A DNA stretch of 64,000 nt, taken from positions 22,796,255 to 22,860,254 of the forward strand of contig NC_049981.1 of assembly GCF_000003815.2 (NCBI RefSeq), given 5' to 3'. Shown here piece after piece: positions 37,227 through 50,258 of this stretch. Source of the DNA: Branchiostoma floridae (Eukaryota > Chordata > Leptocardii > Amphioxiformes > Branchiostomatidae). The notes below the pieces were generated by a model. That model worked only from the letters and a program-made list of their open reading frames with translations, did not search any database and was not told the DNA's origin. Made by a program: the position numbers and the translations under genes. Within the stretch, counting starts at the first letter, position 1; each line of letters begins with the position of its first letter.

Positions 37227-38704
37227 TAGATTTACTTGCCTGGCTGTCGAGATCCTGGTCTTACATTTGATTGTCGCCTAGTCATAGATCGTTAAGCATT
37301 TTTCTTTTTTCTGCTATCTCTTGTTGTACCACAGCAACAGCAGCGGGTGTGGGCCGGTGATGTATGAAATACAATTAGAAAGTAGCAGGGAGGACGATGA
37401 ATACTAATATTGATAGATGTTGGCCTGAGGTGACATCTTGACAAAAACCAGAGAGGTCCCCAAATGAGAACTCCTTTTCGCCCCTGTAATCCGAGTTGGG
37501 AAGAGTTGGCCTGTATCTAACTGGTATGAATTACAGACGAGAGAACAAGCAAAATGACGAGCACACCTTTTCAAGCTGATAACATCTAGCTGGCGAACCG
37601 TATGTGAATTTTCTCTCGCCGTGGGCTAAAAATTGAAAAACAGCGTGTTAGAAACGCATTGCTGGCTGCATTTTTCGCCCTGATAACGAATGACAAATGA
37701 CAAAACGCACTCATATCTACAAAGCAGAGGTGTGACGAGTCATACTCAGACCTGGCAACAATTTCCCTCACGGGACGGCATAAGGGACCCACCACTGAGA
37801 TGCAAAGTATGAAAACCCTGTCTCTTGTTACAACAAAACTGTACATTTACCGTTATAACCTGGAAAAGGAAATCTAATATTTTCAGCCTTATTGTTAGTT
37901 GCTTCATCTTAGATTAAGGCCACACAATGACTACTTCTTCATTATTGATTGTGGGAGCAGAAAATTATAATAATTTCGGATAATATCATGGTTTATTACA
38001 GTTTGAACTGTTTTTCATTGATTGGTTGATTGATTGTTATTTATTTGTTTGCTCGCTTGCTTGCTTACTTGCAACTTGATTTCCTTTGCACATGTAAATG
38101 TATTGATGCAATGTATAACCAGAAAAATTGTGAACCATCTTGGCTAAAGATGAAAGAAGTAAATAGATAAATATCAGTCGTAGAACCGGCATATTTCCTC
38201 ACATGTCAAATACAGATGCTTGCACATCTCTTTACTACCTGTATTACCATTCGTCCTTTTGGTGTAAAACGGTACGACAATGGGCTCGTTATCTATGGGT
38301 GTACCGACATTAAAAAAAGAAAAAGAAACTACAGACAGACACAGTGCTTGATAATGCCTAAAATTGTCTATCATACATCAATATATTGGCATGGGGACTT
38401 GAAACCTGCAAATATCGACAATATAGTACCTTAAAGGATCAAGGTTGCACGTCAATGCTGTTGATGTAACATGATGTTTCTATAGTACGTTGTCGTTTAT
38501 TTCCTACTATCACCTTCATTCTATACAAACATCTTCATGTTACACTACATATCTCTTTTTTATCTCCTAGTCACTTTAGGCGCAGTTCATTACAAAAGAA
38601 GGAGACGGATGCCGACAGTCTTCTCCAAACACCTACCATTACAAATTCTGCAGCTCTGGTTGACTTAACCTGTTCGACTTGCCATATCATCCACCGGCTT
38701 GGTT
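37227..38704. other. noncoding spacer
   Basis: G+C-richer near 37560-37830 with an 86-codon minus ORF that I do not recognise. GCTT/GCTC short repeats near 38050-38070. Otherwise A/T-rich spacer. Confidence 0.5.
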
Positions 38705-38900
38705 CTGTATATAGAGGATTGTGCTGTGAGCCGGTTTGATGTCTGACTTAAGGAGTGATTGATTGAGCACATCGCACCTGCCCATTATCCCACCTGCAAA
38801 AGAAGGATGAAGCTCGCGAAGTTCAAGACCGGGATCGTGTAAAAACTGCCAACTAACAGATATCTTAACATTCACCTCTGGTGGGGGCTGCCGCCCCTGG
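38705..38900 (+). repeat. diverged dispersed noncoding element, copy 2
   Basis: GTGAGCCGGTTTGATGTCTG begins at 38726, with GCCCATTA at 38780-38787, aligning to 14606-14672. The second block 'ccaactaacagatatc...cacctctggtgg' lies at about 38848-38885. Same orientation as copy 1, 24.1 kb away. See copy 1 for the alignment. Confidence 0.5.
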
Positions 38901-40573
38901 AGGACTCTGGGAAATTGCCTCCCAAATAAGGGTTCCGTTTCATCGGATGTGAGCACTAATTGGTGTGATTGCTTTTGAATTTTTTCGGCTCGCCGACTTT
39001 AACCGACACGATGGGATTGCTGTGGAAACCGTGACTGGACGAAACGGCGCCACGTGCATTTAATACAACATGGACTTTCTTGTAGTAGACTCTGAACTCT
39101 CCTGATTTTCAATAAGATGTAGATTTAGTACTTCAAGTATCACTTATATAAATCAAAGTGATTTAAAAGAATCTTTTGGAATTAATCTTCAATCCTCTTT
39201 GTAGACAAATGCCAGCCTACAGGTCGTAGTACATTACTAGCATTATCATTTTTATTTGCATTTTACAGGTTGATTTCACTTGTACTCTGGAGGTGTTGGC
39301 CTTATAAAGGACCGTATATGCTAATCCTGTTGCCCAAACCTCTGAGATATAACCATGAAATATTTTGTCATAATTACATTAGCAGCCATCCTATTTAAAA
39401 TGTGTTTCAGCGATGTGTACTGGCCGTGGGTACATCGGAGAATGGGAGTTGTTTGCAAACTTCACTAGTGCTTTGAAGGTATATTTGACGGCCATAGAAT
39501 TTTAAGTTGCCTCAAGTACATACGTTTGTTTTTGCCTGTCTGTACCTTTATTCATAACTCTTTACAAAGGAAAAGTTACCAAGATGAGTCATATTGATAA
39601 CGTTTGAAATAGGCAGGTAAAATAAAAAATAAAGACTTTTAAGTAGAAGTGTATTTCTCTAGAATTAACGGATTGGTAATAGAGGCAATACGCCTTCTCT
39701 CGCAATGTTTCTAATATGTTGCTGTAATTAGATTGGATGAATGGCATCATTAAACTACAGAAAACAAATTGTTGTCTCCGGGGACAATCTATCTCATAAA
39801 GGGGATTTATCCTTATACATATTAATTGTTGCAACAAATTCGTACGGTTGTTACACCGTAAGATACCTATCTTTCAACTGAACTTCTGTAGAAGTTCAAC
39901 TTGTACCAGCTCATGCTCCTGGTACGTATGTGTGGGTAAAATAGCTATTAATTCCGGAAACACACCGTTATTATCATTTCTTCTTCTTCAGCAAAATAAT
40001 GTGAATCCCTTTGTCTTCACAGTACTGCATGATGTTTACTTCAAGTATGTAACTATCTGCACTTCAAGTATGATGCATAACATTATTGATAAATGCCGTG
40101 TTTACAGAGCAGTGGGAGTCGTTAAAACTTTCAGAAGCATGTCAAATACTTCAAACATCTATCTGAGTAAAGACTGTGATTTTTCCCATCTTTTGTATGG
40201 GTTAGATTGTAGTTCTCCCTGGTTGTGAAGAAGGTACATTTTGTCTGTCGTTCACACCCGGACGGAGACAAAGGACCAGACTGCACATACGCCGTGGCAA
40301 ATACAACAATGGCTGCCCTGCTGTAATTTAGGATTGAACCAAGGAGATTTCATGTTTGCTGTGATCGACAAACTCAAAAGTGTCATATTTAAGTGTCAAA
40401 TTTATGGTTAAAGAAAAATGAATCGATAAAGAAATGACGATTAGAAAATAGATTGAAGATTAGTCAAAGCGCGTGTATTCCCTTATCCCCATTCAGCGTT
40501 TCACAGATGTGTATTGTTTCTTGTTTTGCCGAAATCATTAGTGGCCATGGACCAGTATTCTGTATGCATAAAC
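38901..40573. other. noncoding spacer
   Basis: Mostly A/T-rich. A 126-codon ORF at 39848-40228 shows no recognisable domain and atypical composition (many Ser, Cys, Tyr); I consider it chance. Confidence 0.5.
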
Positions 40574-40600
40574 CAAGGAGGTTAAAAAGGAACCTCCTTG
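40574..40600. repeat. small perfect hairpin
   Basis: CAAGGAGGTT (40574-40583) and AACCTCCTTG (40591-40600) flank a 7-base loop. The arm matches the 'ccaaggaggtt' core of the 19-kb repeat family, so this may be a palindromic remnant of that family. Confidence 0.6.
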
Positions 40601-43142
40601 CATAAACACAAGACTGTCTTGTCCTTCCCTTTGCACTTCCTCAGATTTTAGAAATTGAGTGCGAGTAATTACCTCACCAGGACAGATTAGCGCCTGATTG
40701 GGATGCAAAGTGAAGGCGGGACACTGGGCGGCAATTATCACACAAACTACTGCATATTTACAAGCTATATGCTGGCACTTGGCTCATTTCAATATCCAAG
40801 TACCTAATAATCATATTTAAATGAGTTATCTGGCAAGGCAGGCCTGGGCAATCTTAAGTGAATGGAGAGGCACGAAAAAAGTTTCACAAAAATATATGCA
40901 TCAAAATATATACATCATACATCCATGTGGACCGTAATAAAGTTAATGGTTTGAATGCAAAACTTATTGCAAAAATACATCATGTCTTGTTCCTTTTTCT
41001 TCCATGTTGCAGGTTAATTATAGCGTTGTCGGTAGATGATGGTCCTTAGACTGAAGATTGTCGTCACACTGAACGCCCCAACAGTTTTTCTATTGGATCG
41101 ACAGAATCAAAGGGATATCTATCATATTTGTCTCATTGTGTTACAATATAAACCGTTTCATATAATGTTCAGTTGTGTTTGCATTATTTGGATTTTGTTT
41201 TATCATACATACAGTATATACCTTTGAATCACTCTGGAAGTTTATCTGTGACATTACACATTGTATGGCATCAAATTAAATTAACGTATGCTACGTAACG
41301 TAATAAAGGAATTGCGCGTTATAATGGGTCAAACGTGTAAATTGTCAGTGAAATGTAGCTTTCTCAAAAATTGCAATTACTAGAGGTGCCATCCGCTTTA
41401 AAAGTTCACGGCACGTCCACCTGTTGATTTACCGTACACTAACTGCCTCAGCAAAATAGATGGGAGAGCTGAATACACCGAGCAAGAGCGTCCAAACCGA
41501 CCATACAATATTGGCTTATGTTATTTGATTGTTTTGTAATTTTAAATGGACTCCAGAAGGAATAGATCTTGCGTCTGTAAAGTCTAATGAATAAACAAAC
41601 AAACAAACAAACAGACAAGCAAACAAACTAACCACAGATGAGAATGTTGCTATTGTTCACACCTTTATTCTACAGGTAGGTATTCGTGATTAATTGTACA
41701 CTGACTAATCTTCTTTCTCCTCGATTGTTTTACGTTATCCATTTTGTGATGTATGATTGCGTTTTGTGTTCTTTCACAAAGTGACTGTTTTGTATTGTAT
41801 CTATGCTTTTGAGGAGAAGGCTTCTTATAAGAAGCATCTACGATGCAGAATGTGAATCAGAATTGATAGATATAACTATTGAAAAGAAAGTACTACAATG
41901 TCACATAGATAATTATTGGGCTCTGTTTGTCTGTGATAGATGTGTTGCAGTATCCTTCATGTTTGCTAGTCAATGTTATCTTGCGATCTTTTTTTGCTCT
42001 CCAAAAATCTTGACAACCGTTTGAACAAAAAACACTGCACATTGAAATGATATGCATACAATAGAAGGTATTGTGTTGTCATTAGAGTTAGCTTATTGCA
42101 GAAAACATTTTTAATAACATGGAATATTTACACTTCGCTGAAGTAGTAACTGCAAACAAATCAAACTCTTTTAATCATGACTTTAATCGTCTTTGACAGC
42201 CTTTATTACACGGAATGGCCTGGACGGACCTCATTCATTCACACCTTTGACCTCGGGAATGTCATATTCTGATCACGTTTATCGGACAACGGCTTCTCCT
42301 GCTCGGTATGCCAGGCCACCAGCCCCGTACAACGTGGCAAGTCTGCTCGGTGGACAAGAACATCGACAAATCAAACCTTTGGGTCACACATTATTCATAT
42401 ATTCTTTTGTTACATGTCCTCTTGATTAGTGATTGGTATAACACACGTTACCGTATTGAGGGTTGTCTGGTCTTTAAATAGATACATTTTTTTATAGACG
42501 CGCCCTTGTCTTTTCAACCGATTTATGTCTATTCTTTCTGCGGATACGGAACCTATTATTACTGGCTCGTAAAGCAATGGGACGTATTTATGTATTATTA
42601 TAGGTGTGGTTCTTTTTTAGGTCTGGCCCTTTAACAGTGAATTAGAAAACAACACAGGATATGACCACTAAGTAATGAATTTATGGATAGTTAATCTCGC
42701 ACTAAACACAAATTGGAGTAAAATTTTATTCTTAAACAAATTGAATCGTTCCCCGAATATTCTTTTAATTTCAGTCCCTTCTAAAGCTTAACGACAACAA
42801 TACAATGTAATGCTTTGACACTTCACTGTATAAATATTTGGCAAAACGTCTCCATTTTCTACTGATTGAATCTGTTAGGTTTATGTTATAAAACATACAA
42901 ACTGTATTGTTTTGAGCTCAAAATGTTCATGAAAGCAGCTTTACCCAAGCACGACCGACTGTACATTAGCTGTATCTTGGGGATTAAAGAGTTAAGAACG
43001 TTTGTAAACACAGAATAACCTCCCGCTTCCTTCTCTGTCAGAGGTCGGACGCTCTCCAGGACTTACCACGACTAATCACTGCTTACTGTGAGAGCGTGTC
43101 CAGAACTGGGACCGTTCTACAGTTGAATCAGCTGTGTTTCAG
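40601..43142. other. noncoding spacer
   Basis: An (AAAC)n-like microsatellite at about 41589-41627. No coding region recognised; ORFs of 60-78 codons are unremarkable. 42200-42420 is slightly G+C-richer. Confidence 0.55.
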
Positions 43143-43253
43143 GCAATAATCTGGAGTTGTCTCCAACAGTCTGGGAGACAGTCCGGGACTGCACAGGCCA
43201 GCTCATCGGCTCCGGGTATGACATGCCCCCAAGGAAACTTTGCCTGGGTCCCC
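43143..43253 (+). CDS. candidate internal exon of an unidentified gene
   Basis: Preceded by a good acceptor (gctgtgtttcag, AG at 43141-43142) and ended by a strong donor (CCC|GTAAGTA, GT at 43254-43255). The 111 bases are open in two plus-strand frames. One gives a protein-like peptide containing LELSPTVWETVRDCTGQLIG and then SGYDMPPRKLCLGP; the other is Ser/Gln/Gly-rich. The length is a multiple of three. I do not recognise the domain. The local G+C is higher than the surroundings and the stretch is not repeated elsewhere in the window. It could be a true exon of a gene with very long introns, or chance splice-like signals. Confidence 0.28.
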
Positions 43254-44710
43254 GTAAGTAACCCACGCGGTGGCAGAAGTCTGGGAGCCGAAAAGCTGTT
43301 CTGGATAACCGCCCAGACGATGGTACCAGTGGTAGCCAGTGAACTCTGTGCATGTGGTGGGCGTATGCATGTGTTTGACGATGGTTTTAATTTTGATCTC
43401 TCCCCCCGACACGCTTATAAGACTCTGTTCCTGATGGTAAAAGCTTCTATAAACACATTTTTGCAACCAACATTTGTAGAGCTACACGTGACCACCTTTT
43501 CCTCCATGTTAGGACAATTGTCTATCAGAAACTTTACTGCTCTATAATGTGTTTGTCTCAATAAACAACAATACATTGAAGATATTGCTGTCGACAATGG
43601 GTTTGCTACAACATGTTGTGTTGTATTATCTATTGGAGAATGTTCAAAGTAACAAAGGTTATGTTGTTAAGAACGTATCTTTGTGTCCATCGGAAGCGAC
43701 CAGAATTACCTGATACCATCACCGGAAACAACAGGATCACCGCTAGCAGTAAAACCCTGATTGCCAACGCTAGTCATCGCTGATAGTATCACACAACTTT
43801 TGTTCCGAGTTGTTTTATGGGTTCAGGTGGCCTCAAACAACAGCCTTGGATGTCTCGCCCGCCACCAGAAATGACTCAGCTCATTTGTGTATGTTGTGAG
43901 TTGACTAAACGTTTATGTTCGACCTTCCGCTGCCCCCTCCTGCCGCACCCATCTGTGTTCTCTCTCAGGTTACATGTCCATAATTCTCCTCAACCTGGAC
44001 ACGTTTTAATACATGTGGTAATCACCAAGACAAAAGTTGAAAAGAAGAAACATCTGTAGTGTGTAAGGAAGCGTCCACAGATGGTTATAAAGGTCTGTGT
44101 CCCCTGCCATTTGTCTACCAGCAAACTTGACACAGCGTGTTCGGAAGAGGCCGCGTGGGACTTGAACCCGCGACACCAAGTGAAGTTTATTGGGATAAAG
44201 TTTCAACCGATGTCCAATCCAAGTTTAGCATACAGATATCTACAATTATTTCTACGGTTATAACTAAAATCTACCAAGCACCAAGCAACCAACGAGCACA
44301 AAACAATCAAGGACTGGGAAACAAAGTATTTTAATCCAAACATTTAGATAACATTTCACACCTGCTTGTATGATTGCCATACTCATTGTTTCGGTTAATA
44401 TTCAATAAAACAGTCGTAGTAACATCGGGTTACTTAAAGATCCCTAAAATATAACTGAAGCGATACAATCGGATCTTTACGGTAATCCATTTATTCACAA
44501 AATCCGTCACTTCGTGTCATACTTACTGACATGGAAATTGTGAATTTGTCTACAACTCATTCGATATTATTGAAAAAATTTCCAGGTTTATGTGGATTCA
44601 AAGTACTCTACTTTGTTCGACATATCTTTGCATTTGTTTTTGGTATCGGGGAAATATGTTCTGAAGAGTGGTAGTACATGTACCTCGTGCGTGGTAAATT
44701 GTTGGATGCC
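43254..44710. other. noncoding spacer
   Basis: 43254-43520 continues the G+C-richer patch (137-codon plus ORF 43134-43547 spans it, probably fortuitous). Near 44158-44177 the minus strand has a tRNA B-box-like GGTTCAAGTCC without an A box, perhaps a SINE remnant. The rest is spacer. Confidence 0.45.
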
Positions 44711-44925
44711 ATGGCAGCCGCTAGACCCACTCAGCTAGAAATGATGAACGCCCGAACATCGTGGCTCCTGCGCCCTACCAAAGAAAAATGGCAATCGTCA
44801 TTAAAACATGTCATCCGGAGTAAAATGGATCAGACTTAATGTGCGAACATTTGGCGTTTTGACAAGCCAAAATTCATTATCGGAAACGAGAGCTACGGGA
44901 CCGTCAATTCATCTTCGCGCATCAG
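44711..44925 (+). CDS. candidate small ORF / 5' exon ending at a strong donor
   Basis: ATG at 44711 in a good context (gccATGG) opens 42 codons to a stop at 44837-44839, starting MAAARPTQLEMMNARTSWLL. An overlapping frame from ATG 44808 is open through a strong splice donor CAG|GTAAGC (GT at 44926). Either a micro-ORF or a first exon is possible. No homology is known to me, and G+C is raised relative to neighbours. Evidence is limited to context, donor and composition. Confidence 0.2.
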
Positions 44926-47813
44926 GTAAGCGCGGAGCTTCAGAAAAGCATTGCGAAGAAAGAATTGCGACTTCTGAAGTGAGTTGGATAATGGAGTGAT
45001 TGAGTGTGCAGTTGTGATCGTGCATTTGGCTGCCAGGAATATTTCCTCGCCGTGCTATGTGGTATGTTGACAAAGCGGCAGTTTTTACACATGACAAATT
45101 CGTGCACTAATGACCAGTCTGGTTAATTTCAAACGGCAATCATGGTCGTGCTTTGAAACCACCGGCTTGTGAGGAACTTTCAATGTGTAGAGACATTCTA
45201 CCGGACGGACCGTAACCAAAAACACTTGTTGAAGGAGGCGAGGGCATTGCTCTTTTTTGTCGTGACAAATTATAGCGACTTTACGAACAACGTCTGTACA
45301 ACACCGTTCACAATAGAAAATCTATACACAATGAAAACTGGGAGTTAATCCAGGTAGTAAATCTGCCGTGGATCGTACAGTAATTGGCTGACTGCGTGTT
45401 ACAACAGCTAATCCGTGAGGAATTAATGATGTCAATTATTACATCGTACTATTACGTCTTACACAAACGTTCGTGTCGCTTTTACTTATCAACATGACAA
45501 TTTTATCACGGTTACACCGCACTAAAATATCATCATTGTCCCGGGGACGCATTAGCGCTGAAACAATGCTGCCGCATACCCCACCTAGTGCCAAGTGCCC
45601 CCGATTTTTGTTTAGATATGAAGGCCGTTATCAAGAATTTCTGGAGGACTTTAACCTGCCTTGTTATTGAATTAACAACAGTACTTCACAAATATCCTTG
45701 TCGCTATGGATCAGGGAGGTGGCCACAGGTGTACGGAGTGGTTTTCTCATCTATTATACCGGGAACGTGCAGGTATTGTGACAGGAATATTGGCGGTACG
45801 AGTCCACAAAGCTAGGGCGACCAGGTGCTGGCTAATTATTCCGCCCGGTAACTACTTTCTTCAGACAAAACAAACGCAGCGTAAATAACAACACAACCAT
45901 CTAACAAAGAGGATTTAAGCCTATAGTCTTCTATTGCCTCTTGTTGTCAAATCTGCCCCACATACATGTGAGATTTGGCGAAACAAATAGCTCAAGAAGA
46001 CGATAAGAAGTTGACCTATTCAAACATCAAACCGAACAAATACGGATATATCTGTACAATTATAAGGGTATCATGACATAACAATGAATACAACGAATTT
46101 TGTCACAAAAAATAAGCTACCATCTTATTTCAGTTCTTTAATATGTCAATGTTTTAGAAAAGGAAGAAAAAGTAGTTTAATTATCACGTTAGTTTATTAG
46201 AGACTGTTTACTCATAATTGCAAGCAAGGTATTGTTAATGATCTTAGCGGTAGTAATTAATGGATGGAACGTTGTTTGCACTTTTGCATTTTACATGAAT
46301 AAACTTTGAAAGTTAGACTATAATCCCATACCACTTGAAGAAACGTCGCAGCCCTTTGTGAGCCAGGTATAATTCTGTCAGTTGCGATCAAAGGAAAGCG
46401 TAAATTACACCAAATGGCAGCTAAAAAAAACTACATCACGTTGAACATTAAAGTGCGTGATTTAATCATGTGAAGGCGGGCTGCTAGCTCGTTTATTGGT
46501 TGTTCTGAAATGTACATTCTTTTCACATCAAAGGCAGAAATCGACAGGAATGTTACCGGAATCTACATCCGTATGCAAAACCATCTCTCAGCAACAAAAG
46601 GACGGTGTAAATGGGCGATCTGTCCTTGGGGTTCCGATATAATTGAGTGCTACGAAATGGACACTGCAGATTGAAACTCGACATCAAAGAAAGCTACTAA
46701 TAAATACGCGATAAAGCAAATTCCGTCACCGAGTTTGAGTCGACCAGCAAGTATCTTTCTCGAAATGCCTCTACATCGACAAGTTAAGTATTTCATTTAC
46801 ACTAGCGAAACCTTGCGTTCGGGTCTTGTCAACTATTTCATAATGTAGGATTAACCTACACAGAGATAATGACATGGAACAAGTTACTACGCAAGTAAAC
46901 TCTGGTATTACATTAATATTGGAACAGGAACTGACGGTTCAGGATTTCGGTGACTGATCGCAGTCGCTATTCCAGTCGAAATGTTTGAAAAACAAATATA
47001 TTTTCCAATAAACATCACGTCAAATAAGCTAGTAAGACTTATGTGTATAGTTACCGCTTCTCTAAGCTTCTTTATGAGGAGAAACATGAATAAATGAGTT
47101 TGTTTCTTAAACATATTTACAGAAAATTACACCACACGACGTGACGTGCCCCCTCCCTCTAAAAACCATTTCCACGTTTCCATAATTTTCCCGCCAGTTC
47201 GAACACCTGGTGGGACTTAAAGCACGACAATTATTGCCGCTGACTACCGTAAAATTCCTCTAAATAAAACAAGATCCTTCACCGACGCTGGAATCACACA
47301 GATGGTTTTAATTATGTTAAGAAAAAAGAAACTTTTCACCAAACTTATGTGTCTCTTTCCCTCGCGTGTATATACAAAATGTATTGTAATTCATGCTCAC
47401 CTTCCTAACCCTTAATAGAAAACCAGAAATCTCCTTTACAATGACATCTTTTCTCTGTGTCCCTTGAAGTTCGTAATCTCGTTAGCCGAGCTTGAATGAG
47501 CATGTTTAACAAACAGACTCGAGGCCAACACAGATAAATCTCCATTCGTGTCACACAAACGAATCGTGTACAGTATTTGGGATCAGTCACAAACATTTGA
47601 CTATTCTTTTAACAACGGCAGTGTCTTCAAATGATGTTTAGGAGTCAACTATCTATCATACTTCTATCAAATTTCATTTGTGAATTTTCCTGTTGTTTTT
47701 CTATGTGTTCTTGCAGTACACTCATTGTTGTTTTGTTTTTCTGCCAAAGGTCGGTATAAATTTAACTTAGCGTGTTATCTTCTTGTTCTTCTGTATGAAT
47801 GTATATTTTAGCA
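44926..47813. other. noncoding spacer
   Basis: 45470-45850 has overlapping 60-75 codon ORFs, unrecognised. 45900-47800 is A/T-rich with no features seen. Confidence 0.55.
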
Positions 47814-47887
47814 TTTATTCATTCATTCATTCATTCATTCGTTCGTACCTTCATTTATTCATTCATTCATTCATTCATCCATTCATT
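47814..47887. repeat. (ATTC)n microsatellite, interrupted
   Basis: Two runs of ATTC units interrupted by 'gttcgtacctt'. Confidence 0.95.
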
Positions 47888-48994
47888 TGTTATTCGGTGA
47901 TCGAGTTGTACAAAGAGAATAGAAATGTATTCTGTACTAAAACAAACCAGTATGGCTTGGTTAATCTTTTAGCAAGTTTGGCCTTATTTTTTCCTTTGAC
48001 TAGTTTTGTATTAAAAAAGTTCAACATAAATTTTATCCAATATTTTTCATGATTAGAACACAATTGAAGACATTATAGCCAATCACGTTTTCCGTGTTTT
48101 TTTTCTGTTTTTCAATTTTCTTATATTGAAGGATTAGCGACATGGTCGGCGAACTGGCCCGCCTTCCTCGAATCTGAGTTCGCAAATGCCGTGCTATATT
48201 TCATAATCAGTTTCAATGACTTTTTTGCCGAACTTCTACTTATACATGATAGTAGATTTCTTTTGCTTCCCATATAACAGCATGTATCAAGCAAAAATTG
48301 TTCAGAAAGTTGTACCTTACCCAAGTTTTAAGCATTCTAAAAGGAACACTTGTTCGCAAGAATTCACTGTTTTTGATGTTGTATGTTTTTTGTTTTATTT
48401 TTCAAGAGAGCATGGATTCCGATTACTTAATTTTCTTGATTCTCGCGGTGTTGAAACTGTGACTTATGTGAAGGCAGTTTTAACCGACCTAGCCTAGGAA
48501 CAACATACACCAGCACCCCTTCCCATTAACTAACAAAGACCTGCAGTGATAGAACGCCTGTCACCCAGCCTAACTGTGTAACCACTCCACACACAGAAGG
48601 GTGACCAAACAATCTAAATCCAATGCCTGTATTTAATCACAAAAAAGCAGGCGGCTCTCATTAAACGTTGCCATGGTATTATCTGTTCCGTGATCCTAAT
48701 TTCTTTAGAAACCATAAGTTTTCCTTGAAATCCCATTTCAGTTTCCTAGCATCAGAGTAACTTCATAATAAGAAGGAATGAACAAGGACTTTCTGGGTTT
48801 GTTTAGCGGCAACATGTGGAGTTGTTGAATGACCGTGTTGGCATCAAAAAGCTTTGCCATGACAGCATTCGTTCAACTCTGGACAACCGCCAAAAAGGGA
48901 GACGATTTAGGTGGATTTTAACTGACTTCCAACAACTACGTGTGGTCAGAGATAGCACGACACTTAGCTTACACCATTACAAATAGCCATTGTG
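47888..48994. other. noncoding spacer up to gap
   Basis: A 93-codon frame (48216-48497) without an ATG start and a 67-codon minus ORF are unrecognised. Confidence 0.5.
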
Positions 48995-49136
48995 NNNNNN
49001 NNNNNNNNNNNNNNNNNNNNNNNNNNNNNNNNNNNNNNNNNNNNNNNNNNNNNNNNNNNNNNNNNNNNNNNNNNNNNNNNNNNNNNNNNNNNNNNNNNNN
49101 NNNNNNNNNNNNNNNNNNNNNNNNNNNNNNNNNNNN
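48995..49136. other. assembly gap (142 N)
   Basis: Unsequenced bases. The 60-100 codon frames running through it are artefacts. A tandem repeat array starts 187 bases after it, which may be why the assembly broke here. Confidence 1.
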
Positions 49137-49322
49137 TGTAGATAGGGTACAGTATCGGTACAAAAGAAGGGATACCGCCTCATGTAAAACACATTTGACC
49201 AGGCTTCTGCTGAAACAACAACGGTCTTCTTACAGTTTCTAATTGCCCGAAAAAGAGTCTCGAACGTAAAGAGGGGAACGTGTTAGTAAGTGCATGTTAA
49301 CGATTTAATCTGTGTAACTTGC

Positions 49323-49780
49323 AGGAGTATAATTTGCTTGCACATATATGGTAAAAAGAACACACACACTCGAGGAAGCTATAACTTGTTCTGAACGTGT
49401 TCAAATATAACTGTGGATTTTAGACAAACTGTGAATTGGTTGATTCAAGATTTAGCGTGAGGACTAGAGAAGTATAATTTGCTTACACATATGGTGTAAG
49501 AAAACACAAGATGGGGCTATAACGTAGACAAATATAACTGGGGATTGTAGGCAAATTGCGAATGGGTACGACCGCTCTATTAGTTGATTCTAGACTTACC
49601 GGTAGTGTGAGTAGAGAAGCACGATTATTTGCTTACACATATGGTGTAGGAATACATTAGAGCACGCTACCACGTGTACAAATATAACTGCGCATTGTAG
49701 ACAAACTGTGAATGAGTACGATTGGTCTATTAGTCGACTCTAGATTCAGTGGACTGTGAGTAGAGAATCATAATCGAGCC
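49323..49780 (+). repeat. tandem repeat, three units of about 145-148 bp plus partial fourth
   Basis: Units begin at 49323, 49468, 49615 and (partial) 49763, each with AGAAGTATAATTTGCTTACA-like sequence, then 'caaatataactg', 'gattgtagacaaactgtgaa' and 'gattctaga...gtgag'. Unit lengths are 145, 147 and 148. Divergence between units is moderate, so the array is not recent. Confidence 0.85.
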
Positions 49781-50258
49781 CTAGGTGGATATAGCGTGTT
49801 AAAATCCATACATACATACATAGCCATACTCTTGTCGGTTAAAATTCAGCCGTGGAAAATGTGAATTGGTACGAATACTGGCTTATATTATTTAGTTTAA
49901 ACGTTTTCAGGTTTTGGAAATAACAACAACGTTTCTCGTTTCAGTGCAGTGCCAACACAGTGTTTTCTATTAGAAAGAACTGATTTAGTAACCTAGATGT
50001 AATTGTCTCACAGCATTTTCAGAACCGCCAGAGTATACCTTAACTACAGTAAGAAACGAAAATATTCACAATAATCACAAATCTATTGAAGAGATCGCAG
50101 GGTTAAAAACCCAAGAGGTAAGGGTTTTAAATGCACTGAAAAACATTTTTAGTCATAGCTACGAACTCAGTACAAAGTTTCCTTGGGCTTTAGTTTTGAT
50201 TGTACAGCGTCAGCCATAGCGTCGTGAGGAAAATACGTCCCCCTTACATTACGTACAG
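49781..50258. other. noncoding spacer
   Basis: A short CATA run near 49810. Nothing else. Confidence 0.6.

Noticed and set aside
34900-37240. Target site duplication for the LINE
   Set aside because: 'tatatttta' and 'tatagattta' at the two ends are only loosely alike and A/T-rich, so I do not claim a duplication.
39848-40228. 126-codon plus-strand ORF
   Set aside because: Composition is random-like and no domain is recognisable.
44150-44185. tRNA-like B box (GGTTCAAGTCC on the minus strand)
   Set aside because: No A box at a plausible distance and no cloverleaf can be drawn; at most a SINE fragment.
48940-49242. ORFs of 64-100 codons spanning the N run
   Set aside because: Their length comes from unsequenced bases in the assembly gap.
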